Source: Zobellia uliginosa (GTDB lineage: Bacteria; Bacteroidota; Bacteroidia; Flavobacteriales; Flavobacteriaceae). From it: a DNA stretch of 64,000 bases. How positions within the stretch are numbered: position 1 is the stretch's first letter; every line of letters begins with the position of its first letter. Of the stretch, positions 49,599 through 56,822 are shown in pieces. The notes beneath the pieces were generated by a model that saw only the letters and a program-made list of their open reading frames with translations, made no database searches and had not been told where the DNA came from. The stretch spans positions 639,166 to 703,165 of the forward strand of contig NZ_JAHKPY010000012.1 of the NCBI RefSeq assembly GCF_018860745.1. The letters are read 5' to 3'. The translations under genes and the position numbers were made by a program.

Positions 49599-52079
49599 AT
49601 GGTAAACGCTTCAAAAAAATCCAAAAATAAGTTCACCTTAAAAATTGTTACTAGTTACCTTATTTTGGCACTACTAGCAGCAGGTGTGGGCTATTTTGTT
49701 TACACGGAAATACAGACCTATATTTCTACGGAAACCTCTGATGTTAACGATGAAAAGTTATTGCGTACAAGTTCATTAATGACCAACCTTTATGAGGCCG
49801 AGAGTCTATCTAAAATGGCATTACAAAGTGATGAGAAAATTAATTTTGATGGGTATGCCCTTAAAATCGATTCTATTCAAGTACAAATAGACACCTTAAA
49901 ACAGTTGATGTTGGGCGATGAACAGAAAAGTTTACTAGATAGTCTACAGATATTATTAAGCCAAAAAGTAAGTAACAATAACGAGCTACGAAGCCTGAAG
50001 AGCAAAAGCAACTCTGCCAATTCATTGGATAAGGCCCTTAAAGAATTTGAAAAAATAGAAGAGTCCTTCGGTAAATTTTCTGCCGAAAACCTTTTTACAA
50101 ACTTCAACCAATTATCCCCAAAAGTTCAAAATTCACTTCGTGAGTATGCACTACTTATAAGCAAAAACGTTCCCGATTCGGACAACACCATTAAAAATGC
50201 TGCGTATGTAGATTCTATATTGAATGTATCTAAGGCTATGCTGAGAAAAGCAAAACTTGCAGATTCTAGATCACAGCGTTCGTTGGCTCAAAAAGAGATT
50301 GAAGTTAACAGAAACGACTTGGAATTGTCTCGTCAACTTCAAAATATCATTGCCGCATTTGAGAAAGAAATCATATCTAGCAGTTACAACACCAGTATTG
50401 TAAAACGCGACACGTTAAAAAGAACTACCAGAATAGCCGGTATGGCTGCACTACTTGGTTTTTTAATTGTTGGAATCTTCTCTTTTTTAATTACTAGGGA
50501 TTATTGGAAAGTTCAGACCTACAGAATACGATTAGAAAAAGAGAAGAAATTCTCGGAGTCGCTTTTAAAAAGTAGGGAACAACTTATTTCTACGGTTAGT
50601 CATGACCTTCGCACACCGCTAAATACCATTAGTGGTTATTCTGAACTTTTAGAGAGCACCGAGTTGTCCAAAAAGCAGAACGGATACATAAAAAACGTTA
50701 AATCCGCTTCCGAATATGTAGGCAATTTAGTGAACGATTTATTGGATTTCTCCAAACTGGAAGCTGGCAAACTTAAAATTGAGAAAGTTCCTTTTATTCC
50801 TGCTCACCTCATCCAAGAAACGGCAGAAAATCTTCAGGCAATTCATGCCAACAAAGGATTAAAGTTAGTTTTGGAAATAGGCCCACAATTGCAACAAACG
50901 GTTTTGGGTGATCCTTTCAGGATTCGGCAAATACTCACTAATTTAATGGGCAATGCCTTTAAGTTTACAGAAAATGGTGAGATAAGAATTACCGCAACTG
51001 CAGAAAAAGGGAAAAATAAAGCCTTATCTGCTAAAATTGAGGTAATGGATACCGGTATTGGTATTGCAAAAGACAAACAACATCTTATTTTTAGAGAATT
51101 TACTCAAGCCGATCATAATATCGATAAAAAGTTTGGGGGTCACGGATTGGGATTGACTATTTCCAAAAAACTCGCAGAGCTACTAAAAGGAAAATTAACC
51201 CTAGAGAGTAAATTAGGTTCTGGAAGCACATTTATACTACAATTACCATTAGAGGTTACTGATGCCGTTGAAAAACCCAGCAAAGAACTCCCATACATGG
51301 CACCAAAACTCCGAATGTTAATTATTGATGATGATACGGCATTGTTACATATGTTGCAAGAATTAGCAGAGAGCATGGGCATAACGGCGCATACCTTTAC
51401 CAACTTTCTTTCTATTGAAAAAGATTCTCATTTGGCTTATGATCTAGTATTAACTGATATTCAAATGCCACAAGTAACCGGATTCGAAGTTTTAAAGAAG
51501 TTACAATCCGGTAATTACAAACACTACACCAAGCAACCTATTATTGCTATGACGGGCAGAAGGGATTTAGGCCCAGAGGCTTATATTGGTGTGGGGTTCT
51601 CTCAAGTTCTACAAAAACCTTTTACCAAAGGCGAGCTTGTGGCCACCCTAAAGTTATTAGGCATAGCTACCCAAAAACAGGAAGTAGTAGAAGAAAAACA
51701 AGAGATTACAGCATTAGACCCCAAACTATATAATCTAGATATTATACATTCTTTCCTAGGGAACAATGAAGACGCCATCCAAGATGTACTGCGGACTTTT
51801 TTGAGCGATACCGAAACAAATATGAAACTTCTTGATGAAACGGTTACAGCAAACGATTACCAACAGGTTAACCAAGTTGCTCACCGTATGCTACCTATGT
51901 TTCGTCAATTAAAAGTAGAAAACTGTGTAACCATACTAGAAAAAATGGAGGTTGGAACCCCTAAGAACCTTAGTCCAGATCTGCTCTTAAATTCTTTTAA
52001 AGCCTTGAAACACCATGTAAAGGAACTCATAGTTGAACTAGAAGATCGTTTGTCTACAAGTCCAGATTATAATGGTTGA
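49599..52079 (+). CDS. Hybrid sensor histidine kinase with receiver and Hpt domains
   Basis: The ATG 49599 is preferred to the TTG 49584, giving 826 residues. Order: TM1 (about 17-37), a periplasmic helical coiled-coil domain (about 38-285, DSIQVQIDTLKQLM, LAQKEIEVNRNDLELSRQL), TM2, HisKA with His335 (VSHDLRTPLNTISGYSEL), HATPase (VMDTGIGIAKDKQHL, GHGLGLTISKKLAELL), a receiver with Asp620 (LVLTDIQMPQVTGF) and a C-terminal Hpt with His762 (VAHRMLPMFRQL). It can run a full His-Asp-His relay. Its 3' end overlaps the sigma-54 response regulator gene by 26 bp tail to tail, which makes that regulator a likely final acceptor. Confidence 0.92.
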   Translation: MVNASKKSKNKFTLKIVTSYLILALLAAGVGYFVYTEIQTYISTETSDVNDEKLLRTSSLMTNLYEAESLSKMALQSDEKINFDGYALKIDSIQVQIDTLKQLMLGDEQKSLLDSLQILLSQKVSNNNELRSLKSKSNSANSLDKALKEFEKIEESFGKFSAENLFTNFNQLSPKVQNSLREYALLISKNVPDSDNTIKNAAYVDSILNVSKAMLRKAKLADSRSQRSLAQKEIEVNRNDLELSRQLQNIIAAFEKEIISSSYNTSIVKRDTLKRTTRIAGMAALLGFLIVGIFSFLITRDYWKVQTYRIRLEKEKKFSESLLKSREQLISTVSHDLRTPLNTISGYSELLESTELSKKQNGYIKNVKSASEYVGNLVNDLLDFSKLEAGKLKIEKVPFIPAHLIQETAENLQAIHANKGLKLVLEIGPQLQQTVLGDPFRIRQILTNLMGNAFKFTENGEIRITATAEKGKNKALSAKIEVMDTGIGIAKDKQHLIFREFTQADHNIDKKFGGHGLGLTISKKLAELLKGKLTLESKLGSGSTFILQLPLEVTDAVEKPSKELPYMAPKLRMLIIDDDTALLHMLQELAESMGITAHTFTNFLSIEKDSHLAYDLVLTDIQMPQVTGFEVLKKLQSGNYKHYTKQPIIAMTGRRDLGPEAYIGVGFSQVLQKPFTKGELVATLKLLGIATQKQEVVEEKQEITALDPKLYNLDIIHSFLGNNEDAIQDVLRTFLSDTETNMKLLDETVTANDYQQVNQVAHRMLPMFRQLKVENCVTILEKMEVGTPKNLSPDLLLNSFKALKHHVKELIVELEDRLSTSPDYNG

Positions 52080-53436
52080 TTTTATTGTAAAGTGTTTTTC
52101 TGGTTACCTGAAGTAATTTTGCCGCTTTAGATTTGTTGAAATTTGTCTTTTTCAAGGCCTTAATAATCCGGTCTTTTTCAAATTCCGATTTTGAAAAATT
52201 CTCAACCGCAACTTCCTTTTCCTGTGGCTGCAGTACTTCCCGTGGTAAGGCATCCATTTGCACCTCGTCTCCTGTGGTTAACAAAACCGCACGTTTCACC
52301 ACATTTTGTAACTCTCTTAAATTGCCCGGCCAGTGGTATTGCTGAAATACCTCCCATACTTCTGATGAAAAACTATCTACGTTTTTATCCAAACTGGCAT
52401 TTGCCTTGTTTAAGAAATTCTCGGCAAAAAGCATTAAATCTTCAAATCGTTCCTCCAAAGAAGGAATTTGAATAGAAAATTCGTTTAACCTATGAAAAAG
52501 GTCTTCCCTAAAAGTTCCTTTCTCTACAGCCTCAGTCAAATCTTCATTGGTAGCGGTTATTATTCGCAAATCAACATCAATTTCTTTTGTGCTACCTACA
52601 CGTTTTATTTTACGTTCTTGAAGTGCTCTAAGTAGCTGAATTTGGTTCTCATAAGAGAGGTTACCCACTTCATCCAAGAACAAAGTTCCTTTGTTAGCCG
52701 CTTCAAAATTTCCAATTTTATCTTCTACGGCTCCTGTAAAACTCCCCTTTATGTGCCCAAAAAATTCACTTGTGGCCAGCTCTTTTGGAATAGCCCCACA
52801 ATCTACCGCTATGAATTTGAAATCTCTTCTTTTGCTGTTATTGTGTATGGCCCTTGCTGTTACCTCTTTACCTGTTCCACTTTCGCCAGTAATTAAAACC
52901 GACATATCTGTAGGAGCAACTAACTTTATATAATCTTCAAGTTTTTTGGATGCATCACTTACTCCTTTTACGATGGAACTGGGAGTTACTTTTTCAGCAA
53001 CTGACTTGGCACTTTTAGTTTTAGGAGTTTCCTCAGATTCTTTGAGTGTTGCTGATATTGCTTGAGCTGAAGTATTCTCTACTTTTAATGCATTATCCAA
53101 AATCATTATTATTTCTTCTGGAGTAAAAGGTTTTGAAATATAATCGAACGCTCCCTTTTTCATGGCGTTTACTGCTGTACCCACTTCGGCATATCCTGTC
53201 ATTACCACTACTTGGGTCTTGGGACTTACCTGTTTTATCTCGGACAGTAATTGAATACCGTCATAATCGGGCAACCGTAAATCTGTCAATATCAAATCAA
53301 AATTGGTTTTCCCGAATTTTTCCTTGGCATCTGGGGCGGTGAAGCTGGTCTCTACTTCATAACCGTGTCTTGTCAAAAACTTTTGAAGCATCTGACAAAA
53401 TGCGGCATCATCTTCAATGATTAAAAGGTTTGGCAT
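52054..53436 (-). CDS. Sigma-54-dependent response regulator (NtrC family)
   Basis: The 460-residue activator has a receiver (about 1-115; D9/D10, phosphoacceptor D52 in LTDLRLPDYDG), an Ala/Lys-rich linker, an AAA+ sigma-54 interaction domain and a Fis-type HTH (about 418-460, DRIIKALKKTNFNKSKAAKLLQVTRKTLYNKI). The AAA+ part has Walker A GESGTGKE (184-191), the sigma-54 loop GSFTGA (231-236, usual form GAFTGA) and Walker B LFLDEVG (252-258). It should activate promoters bound by RpoN from distant upstream sites. The tail-to-tail hybrid kinase is the probable sensor. The PepSY-like gene family upstream is a candidate regulon. Confidence 0.94.
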   Translation of the reverse strand: MPNLLIIEDDAAFCQMLQKFLTRHGYEVETSFTAPDAKEKFGKTNFDLILTDLRLPDYDGIQLLSEIKQVSPKTQVVVMTGYAEVGTAVNAMKKGAFDYISKPFTPEEIIMILDNALKVENTSAQAISATLKESEETPKTKSAKSVAEKVTPSSIVKGVSDASKKLEDYIKLVAPTDMSVLITGESGTGKEVTARAIHNNSKRRDFKFIAVDCGAIPKELATSEFFGHIKGSFTGAVEDKIGNFEAANKGTLFLDEVGNLSYENQIQLLRALQERKIKRVGSTKEIDVDLRIITATNEDLTEAVEKGTFREDLFHRLNEFSIQIPSLEERFEDLMLFAENFLNKANASLDKNVDSFSSEVWEVFQQYHWPGNLRELQNVVKRAVLLTTGDEVQMDALPREVLQPQEKEVAVENFSKSEFEKDRIIKALKKTNFNKSKAAKLLQVTRKTLYNKINHYNLDL

Positions 53437-53545
53437 AAAAGCTTTCTAGTGTTCTGTATCTATCTACGTAAAAATAGCATAAGAAAGCTCTTTCACTTCT
53501 AAATTTATCATAAAAGATGCTTTTAGAAAAGGGTCTAAACGCAAA

Positions 53546-53573
53546 AAAGGAACCGTTATAGCACGGTTCCTTT
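53546..53573 (-). terminator. Terminator of the tandem PepSY-like operon
   Basis: AAAGGAACCGT (53546-53556) pairs with ACGGTTCCTTT (53563-53573); on the minus strand the stem is followed by a T6 run. It lies about 43 bp past the stop of the last copy. Confidence 0.8.
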
Positions 53574-53615
53574 CTTAAAATTGGTTCGAAATTTCTTCCG
53601 ACAATTTAACTTTTT

Positions 53616-53927
53616 TTACTGTTCAATAGCGTTTCCTTCTTCGTCAACGATTAGTGCACCTGAAGTACCATCTTCTAAAGAAACTTCCAATTTGTACTGG
53701 TTAGCTTCATTTTTATGAGCCTTGTTGATTGTAGCTCCTGGGTAGTTAGTCTCTACCATTGTAGTAACTGCTTCTGGAACTTCTTCCAATGCAACTTCAG
53801 CAAAGGCATCTTGCTCTTGTGCTACAGCCTCCGTTGCAGTTTCAACAGCTTCTGTTGCCTGCTCTTCTTGAGCGAATGCAGTTAAACTTCCTAATGCGAA
53901 TACTGATGTGATAAATAATTTTTTCAT
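53616..53927 (-). CDS. Small secreted PepSY-like protein, tandem copy A
   Basis: The 103-residue product has a signal peptide (KKLFITSVFALGSLTAFAQ) and an acidic spacer rich in Glu, Ala and Thr (TEAVETATEAVAQEQDAF). A PepSY-like domain of about 55 residues follows (EEVPEAVTTMVETNYPGATI, NEANQYKLEVSLEDG, DEEGNAIEQ). PepSY-type domains are found in secreted inhibitors and sensor proteins. Copy A is the last gene of a three-copy array and is nearly identical to copy C. It has no promoter of its own visible in the 76-bp gap to copy B, so it should be read from the copy C promoter. Confidence 0.88.
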   Translation of the reverse strand: MKKLFITSVFALGSLTAFAQEEQATEAVETATEAVAQEQDAFAEVALEEVPEAVTTMVETNYPGATINKAHKNEANQYKLEVSLEDGTSGALIVDEEGNAIEQ

Positions 53928-54003
53928 AATGTTTTATTTTTTTATATGTATATAATTAATGGTAATGTACTTGGTATTTTGGGGCAATTTTTTAAGCTAA
54001 TTC

Positions 54004-54315
54004 TTACTGCTCGATAGCGTTACCTTCTTCGTCAACAATAAGAGCACCTGAAGTACCATCTTCTAAAGAAACTTCCAATTTGTACTGGTTAGCTTCATTT
54101 TTGTGTGCTGCGTTGATAGTAGCTCCTGGGTAGTTAGTCTCTACCATTGCTGTTACTGCTTCTGGAACCTCTTCCAATGCAACTTCAGCAAAGGCATCTT
54201 GTTCCTGCGCTACAGCCTCTGTTGCAGTTTCAGCAGCTTCTTTTGCTTGCTCTTCTTGAGCGAATGCAGTTAAACTCCCTAATGCGAATACTGATGTGAT
54301 AAATAATTTTTTCAT
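54004..54315 (-). CDS. Small secreted PepSY-like protein, tandem copy B
   Basis: Same 103-residue plan as copies A and C: signal peptide, acidic spacer (KEAAETATEAVAQEQDAF) and PepSY-like domain (EEVPEAVTAMVETNYPGATI, NAAHKNEANQYKLEV). It differs at several positions from both neighbours, although it lies between them, and has a Lys-to-Ala change at the first of the NKAHK residues. Gap to copy C is 65 bp. Likely periplasmic or extracellular; no sorting domain. Confidence 0.88.
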   Translation of the reverse strand: MKKLFITSVFALGSLTAFAQEEQAKEAAETATEAVAQEQDAFAEVALEEVPEAVTAMVETNYPGATINAAHKNEANQYKLEVSLEDGTSGALIVDEEGNAIEQ

Positions 54316-54380
54316 AATGTTCTATTTTTATATATAATTAATGGTAACAATATTATTTGGGGGAACTGATAAACTTGTTC

Positions 54381-54692
54381 TTATTGCGTAATAGCGTTTC
54401 CTTCTTCGTCAACAATAAGAGCACCTGAAGTACCATCTTCTAAAGAAACTTCCAATTTGTACTGGTTAGCCTCATTTTTATGAGCCTTGTTGATTGTAGC
54501 TCCTGGGTAGTTAGTCTCTACCATTGTAGTAACTGCTTCTGGAACTTCTTCCAATGCAACTTCAGCAAAGGCGTCTTGCTCTTGTGCTACAGCCTCCGTT
54601 GCAGTTTCAACAGCTTCTGTTGCCTGCTCTTCTTGAGCGAATGCAGTTAAACTTCCTAATGCGAATACTGATGTGATAAATAATTTTTTCAT
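54381..54692 (-). CDS. Small secreted PepSY-like protein, tandem copy C (operon head)
   Basis: The start is ATG 54690-54692, at the signal peptide MKKLFITSVFALGSLTAFAQ; the 29 extra codons upstream are not part of the family. The 103-residue protein ends NAITQ where A and B end NAIEQ. Its own upstream region has a sigma-54-like element and a GTGTGTA motif, shared with the paralogues at 55945 and 56598. It is therefore probably the first gene of the C-B-A operon. Confidence 0.88.
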   Translation of the reverse strand: MKKLFITSVFALGSLTAFAQEEQATEAVETATEAVAQEQDAFAEVALEEVPEAVTTMVETNYPGATINKAHKNEANQYKLEVSLEDGTSGALIVDEEGNAITQ

Positions 54693-54738
54693 GTTATAAG
54701 GTATTTTCTTTATTAGTAATTGATTTCTCTTAATGTAT

Positions 54739-54825
54739 AGAAAATATGATACCAATATTTCAAAAAACAAACAACTCACTTTAAATCAGCTATTTACATA
54801 AATGTTGTTGTTTTTAAAGTGTGTA
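54739..54825 (-). promoter_or_regulatory. Sigma-54-like promoter and upstream box of copy C
   Basis: Minus strand TTGGTATCATATTTTCT (54739-54755) fits the sigma-54 spacing: GG at -24 and C at -12, but with TC instead of GC. An ATCAG core (in TTTAAATCAGCTA, 54780-54792) lies 45 nt upstream of the -12 C, and GTGTGTA (54819-54825) 79 nt upstream. The leader to the ATG would be about 36 nt. Confidence 0.5.
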
Positions 54826-54975
54826 TTATTGTGAAATTGTATTTAAGTTGAGTAATTATTCCACAGTAAACAACTTACCTATATGCCTTCATAAACTTTG
54901 GGATATGTTTAATTCGGGTAATAACTACAATGTGTCAAACATAAAATCATTTTGAAAAAAATAGCCCAAAGTCTT

Positions 54976-55524
54976 TTATTCCGTTCGCCTTAAATAACTA
55001 CCGTCATCATTTTTAATAAATTGAATTCCGTTTAAGGGCGAGTAAATTATAAACCCAGAATGACTTCCGGAGTTTAATACAAAAACACTACTAAAATCAT
55101 ATCCGTCAGAGCTGAAATCCGTAAGTATTTCTTCTAAATTTTCAGTATTCAGATAATTAACTCCATAAAACGTAGGACCGTCAGAGATAACTATGTGAGA
55201 TTTATTTTCATCCCTTTTTTCTATTGTAGTCGTAAACGTCCTCCCCAAGTTTTCAAATATCAACTCATTTTTCTGACTTTCAGCTAACTCTACCAAACAA
55301 CTATCCTCGTCCGAAGAATTAAGGTCCCTGTTCTCTGTTGTTTTGCTGGTAACTTTCGCAATTTGTATTTCTTTTTCTTTGTTTATAAACTGAATGCCCT
55401 CCTCCGCTATTATGCTCATCGCGGATGACTCAAAATCATTAAGGTCATATTTGATAGTTTCATTATCGGAGCAACCGCACCCATATACGATGGTAAAGCA
55501 CAAGATCATTGCAAGTTTCTTCAT
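54976..55524 (-). CDS. Hypothetical lipoprotein
   Basis: The 182-residue product has an N-terminal signal with Cys residues (IVYGCGCSDNE), which suggests lipidation. An acidic mature part of about 160 residues follows (SAMSIIAEEGIQFINKEKEIQ, IEKRDENKSHIVISDGP, GYDFSSVFVLNSGSHSG). I recognise no domain. It lies between the tandem PepSY-like array and a further paralogue, but its sequence is unrelated. A palindromic hairpin (55561-55590) separates it from the 55631-55945 gene, so it may have a promoter of its own or be read through. Confidence 0.7.
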   Translation of the reverse strand: MKKLAMILCFTIVYGCGCSDNETIKYDLNDFESSAMSIIAEEGIQFINKEKEIQIAKVTSKTTENRDLNSSDEDSCLVELAESQKNELIFENLGRTFTTTIEKRDENKSHIVISDGPTFYGVNYLNTENLEEILTDFSSDGYDFSSVFVLNSGSHSGFIIYSPLNGIQFIKNDDGSYLRRTE

Positions 55525-55560
55525 TTCTAAAAAAATTAGTTAATAAACCTATATAAATAT

Positions 55561-55590
55561 AGAAAGGGGTTGCAGTTGCAACCCCTTTCT
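55561..55590 (-). terminator. GC-rich hairpin after the 55631-55945 gene
   Basis: AGAAAGGGGTTGCA (55561-55574) and TGCAACCCCTTTCT (55577-55590) form a 14-bp stem with a 2-nt centre. The T run is weak, so partial termination or mRNA stabilisation is possible. Confidence 0.65.
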
Positions 55591-55630
55591 GACCAAACCA
55601 ACTTGATACAAAACAAATAACTCAAGTTAT

Positions 55631-55945
55631 TTACATTTCAATCCAGTTACCATTTTCGTCGGCATATAGTGTACCAGCGGTACCATCTTCTAGAGATACT
55701 TCTAACTTATACTGATTTGCCTCATTTGTGTATGCCTTATCTATAGATGCAGTAGGGTAGTTTTTAGAAACTGCAGCAGTTACTGCTTCTGGTAACTCAT
55801 CAGATGATACTTCAGAAAAATCATCTTGAGTAGCTACGGCTTCAGTTGCTTCTACTTCTGCATTCTCAATTACTATAACTTCTTGTTGAGCAAAAGCAGA
55901 AAGGCTTCCTAATGCGAAAACTGCTGTGATAAATATTCTTTTCAT
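55631..55945 (-). CDS. Small secreted PepSY-like protein, dispersed paralogue 1
   Basis: The 104-residue product has a signal peptide (KRIFITAVFALGSLSAFAQ), a shorter acidic spacer and the same domain (SDELPEAVTAAVSKNYPTAS, TNEANQYKLEVSLEDG, DENGNWIEM). It is diverged from the tandem copies, most of all in the spacer and C-terminus. Its upstream region has the same sigma-54-like element, ATCAG box and GTGTGTA motifs as copy C, with the same 79-nt spacing. The terminator lies 41 bp past the stop. Confidence 0.87.
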   Translation of the reverse strand: MKRIFITAVFALGSLSAFAQQEVIVIENAEVEATEAVATQDDFSEVSSDELPEAVTAAVSKNYPTASIDKAYTNEANQYKLEVSLEDGTAGTLYADENGNWIEM

Positions 55946-55983
55946 AATCGTATGCTTTATTTTAAATGTTCTGATTTTACTAA

Positions 55984-56080
55984 AGAAATAATGATACCAA
56001 AGACCCGAATAAAGTTTATATACTTGATTATCAGTAATTTATGCTATTTTAAGCATATTAAAAGTGTGTAATAGTGTGTA
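55984..56080 (-). promoter_or_regulatory. Sigma-54-like promoter with TGATTATCA box and GTGTGTA repeats
   Basis: Minus strand TTGGTATCATTATTTCT (55984-56000) is the promoter-like core. TGATTATCAGTA (56025-56036, plus-strand reading) contains a TGATTATCA palindrome with the ATCAG 45 nt upstream of the -12 C. GTGTGTA occurs at 56064-56070 and 56074-56080. Leader length to the ATG would be about 28 nt. Confidence 0.52.
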
Positions 56081-56216
56081 TTTAAAGGACATACTTGTGT
56101 AAAATATATACGAAACAGCCTATTGCGGTCGTCTATTATTAACCTAGGCGTTCCTCTATATATCAATCCCACTTATTAGTTAAATATTAGTGCTGCTCAA
56201 ATATTATCACACAACA

Positions 56217-56250
56217 AAAAGTCCCATCTTCATATGAAGATGGGACTTTT
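56217..56250. terminator. Perfect 34-bp palindrome, bidirectional terminator
   Basis: Seventeen complementary bases run to a CATATG centre, with A and T runs outside. It lies 34 bp past the stop of the 56284-56598 gene. As a fully closed palindrome it can fold as DNA cruciform or RNA hairpin. The rest of the 338-bp spacer 55946-56283 holds only the promoter region of the 55631-55945 gene. Confidence 0.7.
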
Positions 56251-56283
56251 CTACTAACTTTTTAACTATAAACTTAAATACTC

Positions 56284-56598
56284 TTATTTTTCAATCCAGT
56301 TACCTTCAGCATCAGCATATAATTCAGCTGTTTCGCCATCTTCTTTGGCAACTTCTAATTTATAACCAGCCTCTTCACTTAAATAAGCTTTAGAGATAGT
56401 TGCACCTGGATGAGCTGCTTCTAGAGCTTCAGCTATAGCAGCAGGAACTTCTTCCACAGCTACTTCAGCATATTCGTCTTGAGCTTCAACAACTTCAGTT
56501 ACTTCTGTTGTTACTTCCTCTACTACTGTTTCTTCTTCTTGAGCAAAAGCTGTCATTGTACCTAAAGACAATACTGCAGCAAACATTAAATTTTTCAT
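56284..56598 (-). CDS. Small secreted PepSY-like protein, dispersed paralogue 2
   Basis: The 104-residue product has a signal peptide (MFAAVLSLGTMTAFAQ), a Glu/Thr/Val-rich spacer (EEEVTTEVTEVVEAQD type) and a PepSY-like domain (EEVPAAIAEALEAAHPGATI, SEEAGYKLEVAKEDG, DAEGNWIEK). It is the most diverged member of the five. The upstream region repeats the sigma-54-like core, TGATAATCAG box and GTGTGTA motifs. Confidence 0.87.
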   Translation of the reverse strand: MKNLMFAAVLSLGTMTAFAQEEETVVEEVTTEVTEVVEAQDEYAEVAVEEVPAAIAEALEAAHPGATISKAYLSEEAGYKLEVAKEDGETAELYADAEGNWIEK

Positions 56599-56647
56599 TT
56601 TGTGTGTGTTTGAAATTATTATTTGTTTTGTTTATCGCTAATTATAG

Positions 56648-56747
56648 AGAGAAAATAATGCCAACAACTTAATTTTCACATTAAAATTCTGATAATCAGT
56701 ATTTTACATTTAAACTACTGAATTATAGATATGTATACAGGTGTGTA
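56648..56747 (-). promoter_or_regulatory. Sigma-54-like promoter with TGATAATCA box and GTGTGTA
   Basis: Minus strand TTGGCATTATTTTCTCT (56648-56664) has GG and C at sigma-54 positions. TGATAATCAGTA (56690-56701) puts the ATCAG 46 nt upstream. GTGTGTA lies at 56741-56747, 92 nt upstream of the -12 C. Confidence 0.5.
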
Positions 56748-56755
56748 AAAACAAA

Positions 56756-56784
56756 AAAAAGTGTGTAAAAAATACACACTTTTT
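56756..56784 (-). terminator. Intrinsic terminator of the DUF4301 operon
   Basis: AAAAAGTGTGTA (56756-56767) pairs with TACACACTTTTT (56773-56784), and on the minus strand a T8 run follows. It is 39 bp past the stop of the DUF4301 gene. The GTGTGTA inside it may be part of the hairpin only. Confidence 0.85.
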
Positions 56785-56822
56785 AAGTAAATAATTATTT
56801 GAGATATCAGTACCACAGCTTA

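Larger units (their letters stand above)
53616..54692 (-). repeat. Tandem triplication, unit about 377-388 bp
   Basis: Three gene-plus-spacer units follow one another with start codons 388 and 377 bp apart. Copies A and C differ at only about five nucleotide positions over the compared 300 bp, and B is more diverged. Upstream bases such as TTAATGGTAA repeat as well. Confidence 0.85.

Noticed and set aside
54816-56767. GTGTGTA as a stand-alone regulator site
   Set aside because: The 7-mer also occurs inside genes (for example around 38422 and 57081), so it is only considered together with the other spaced blocks.
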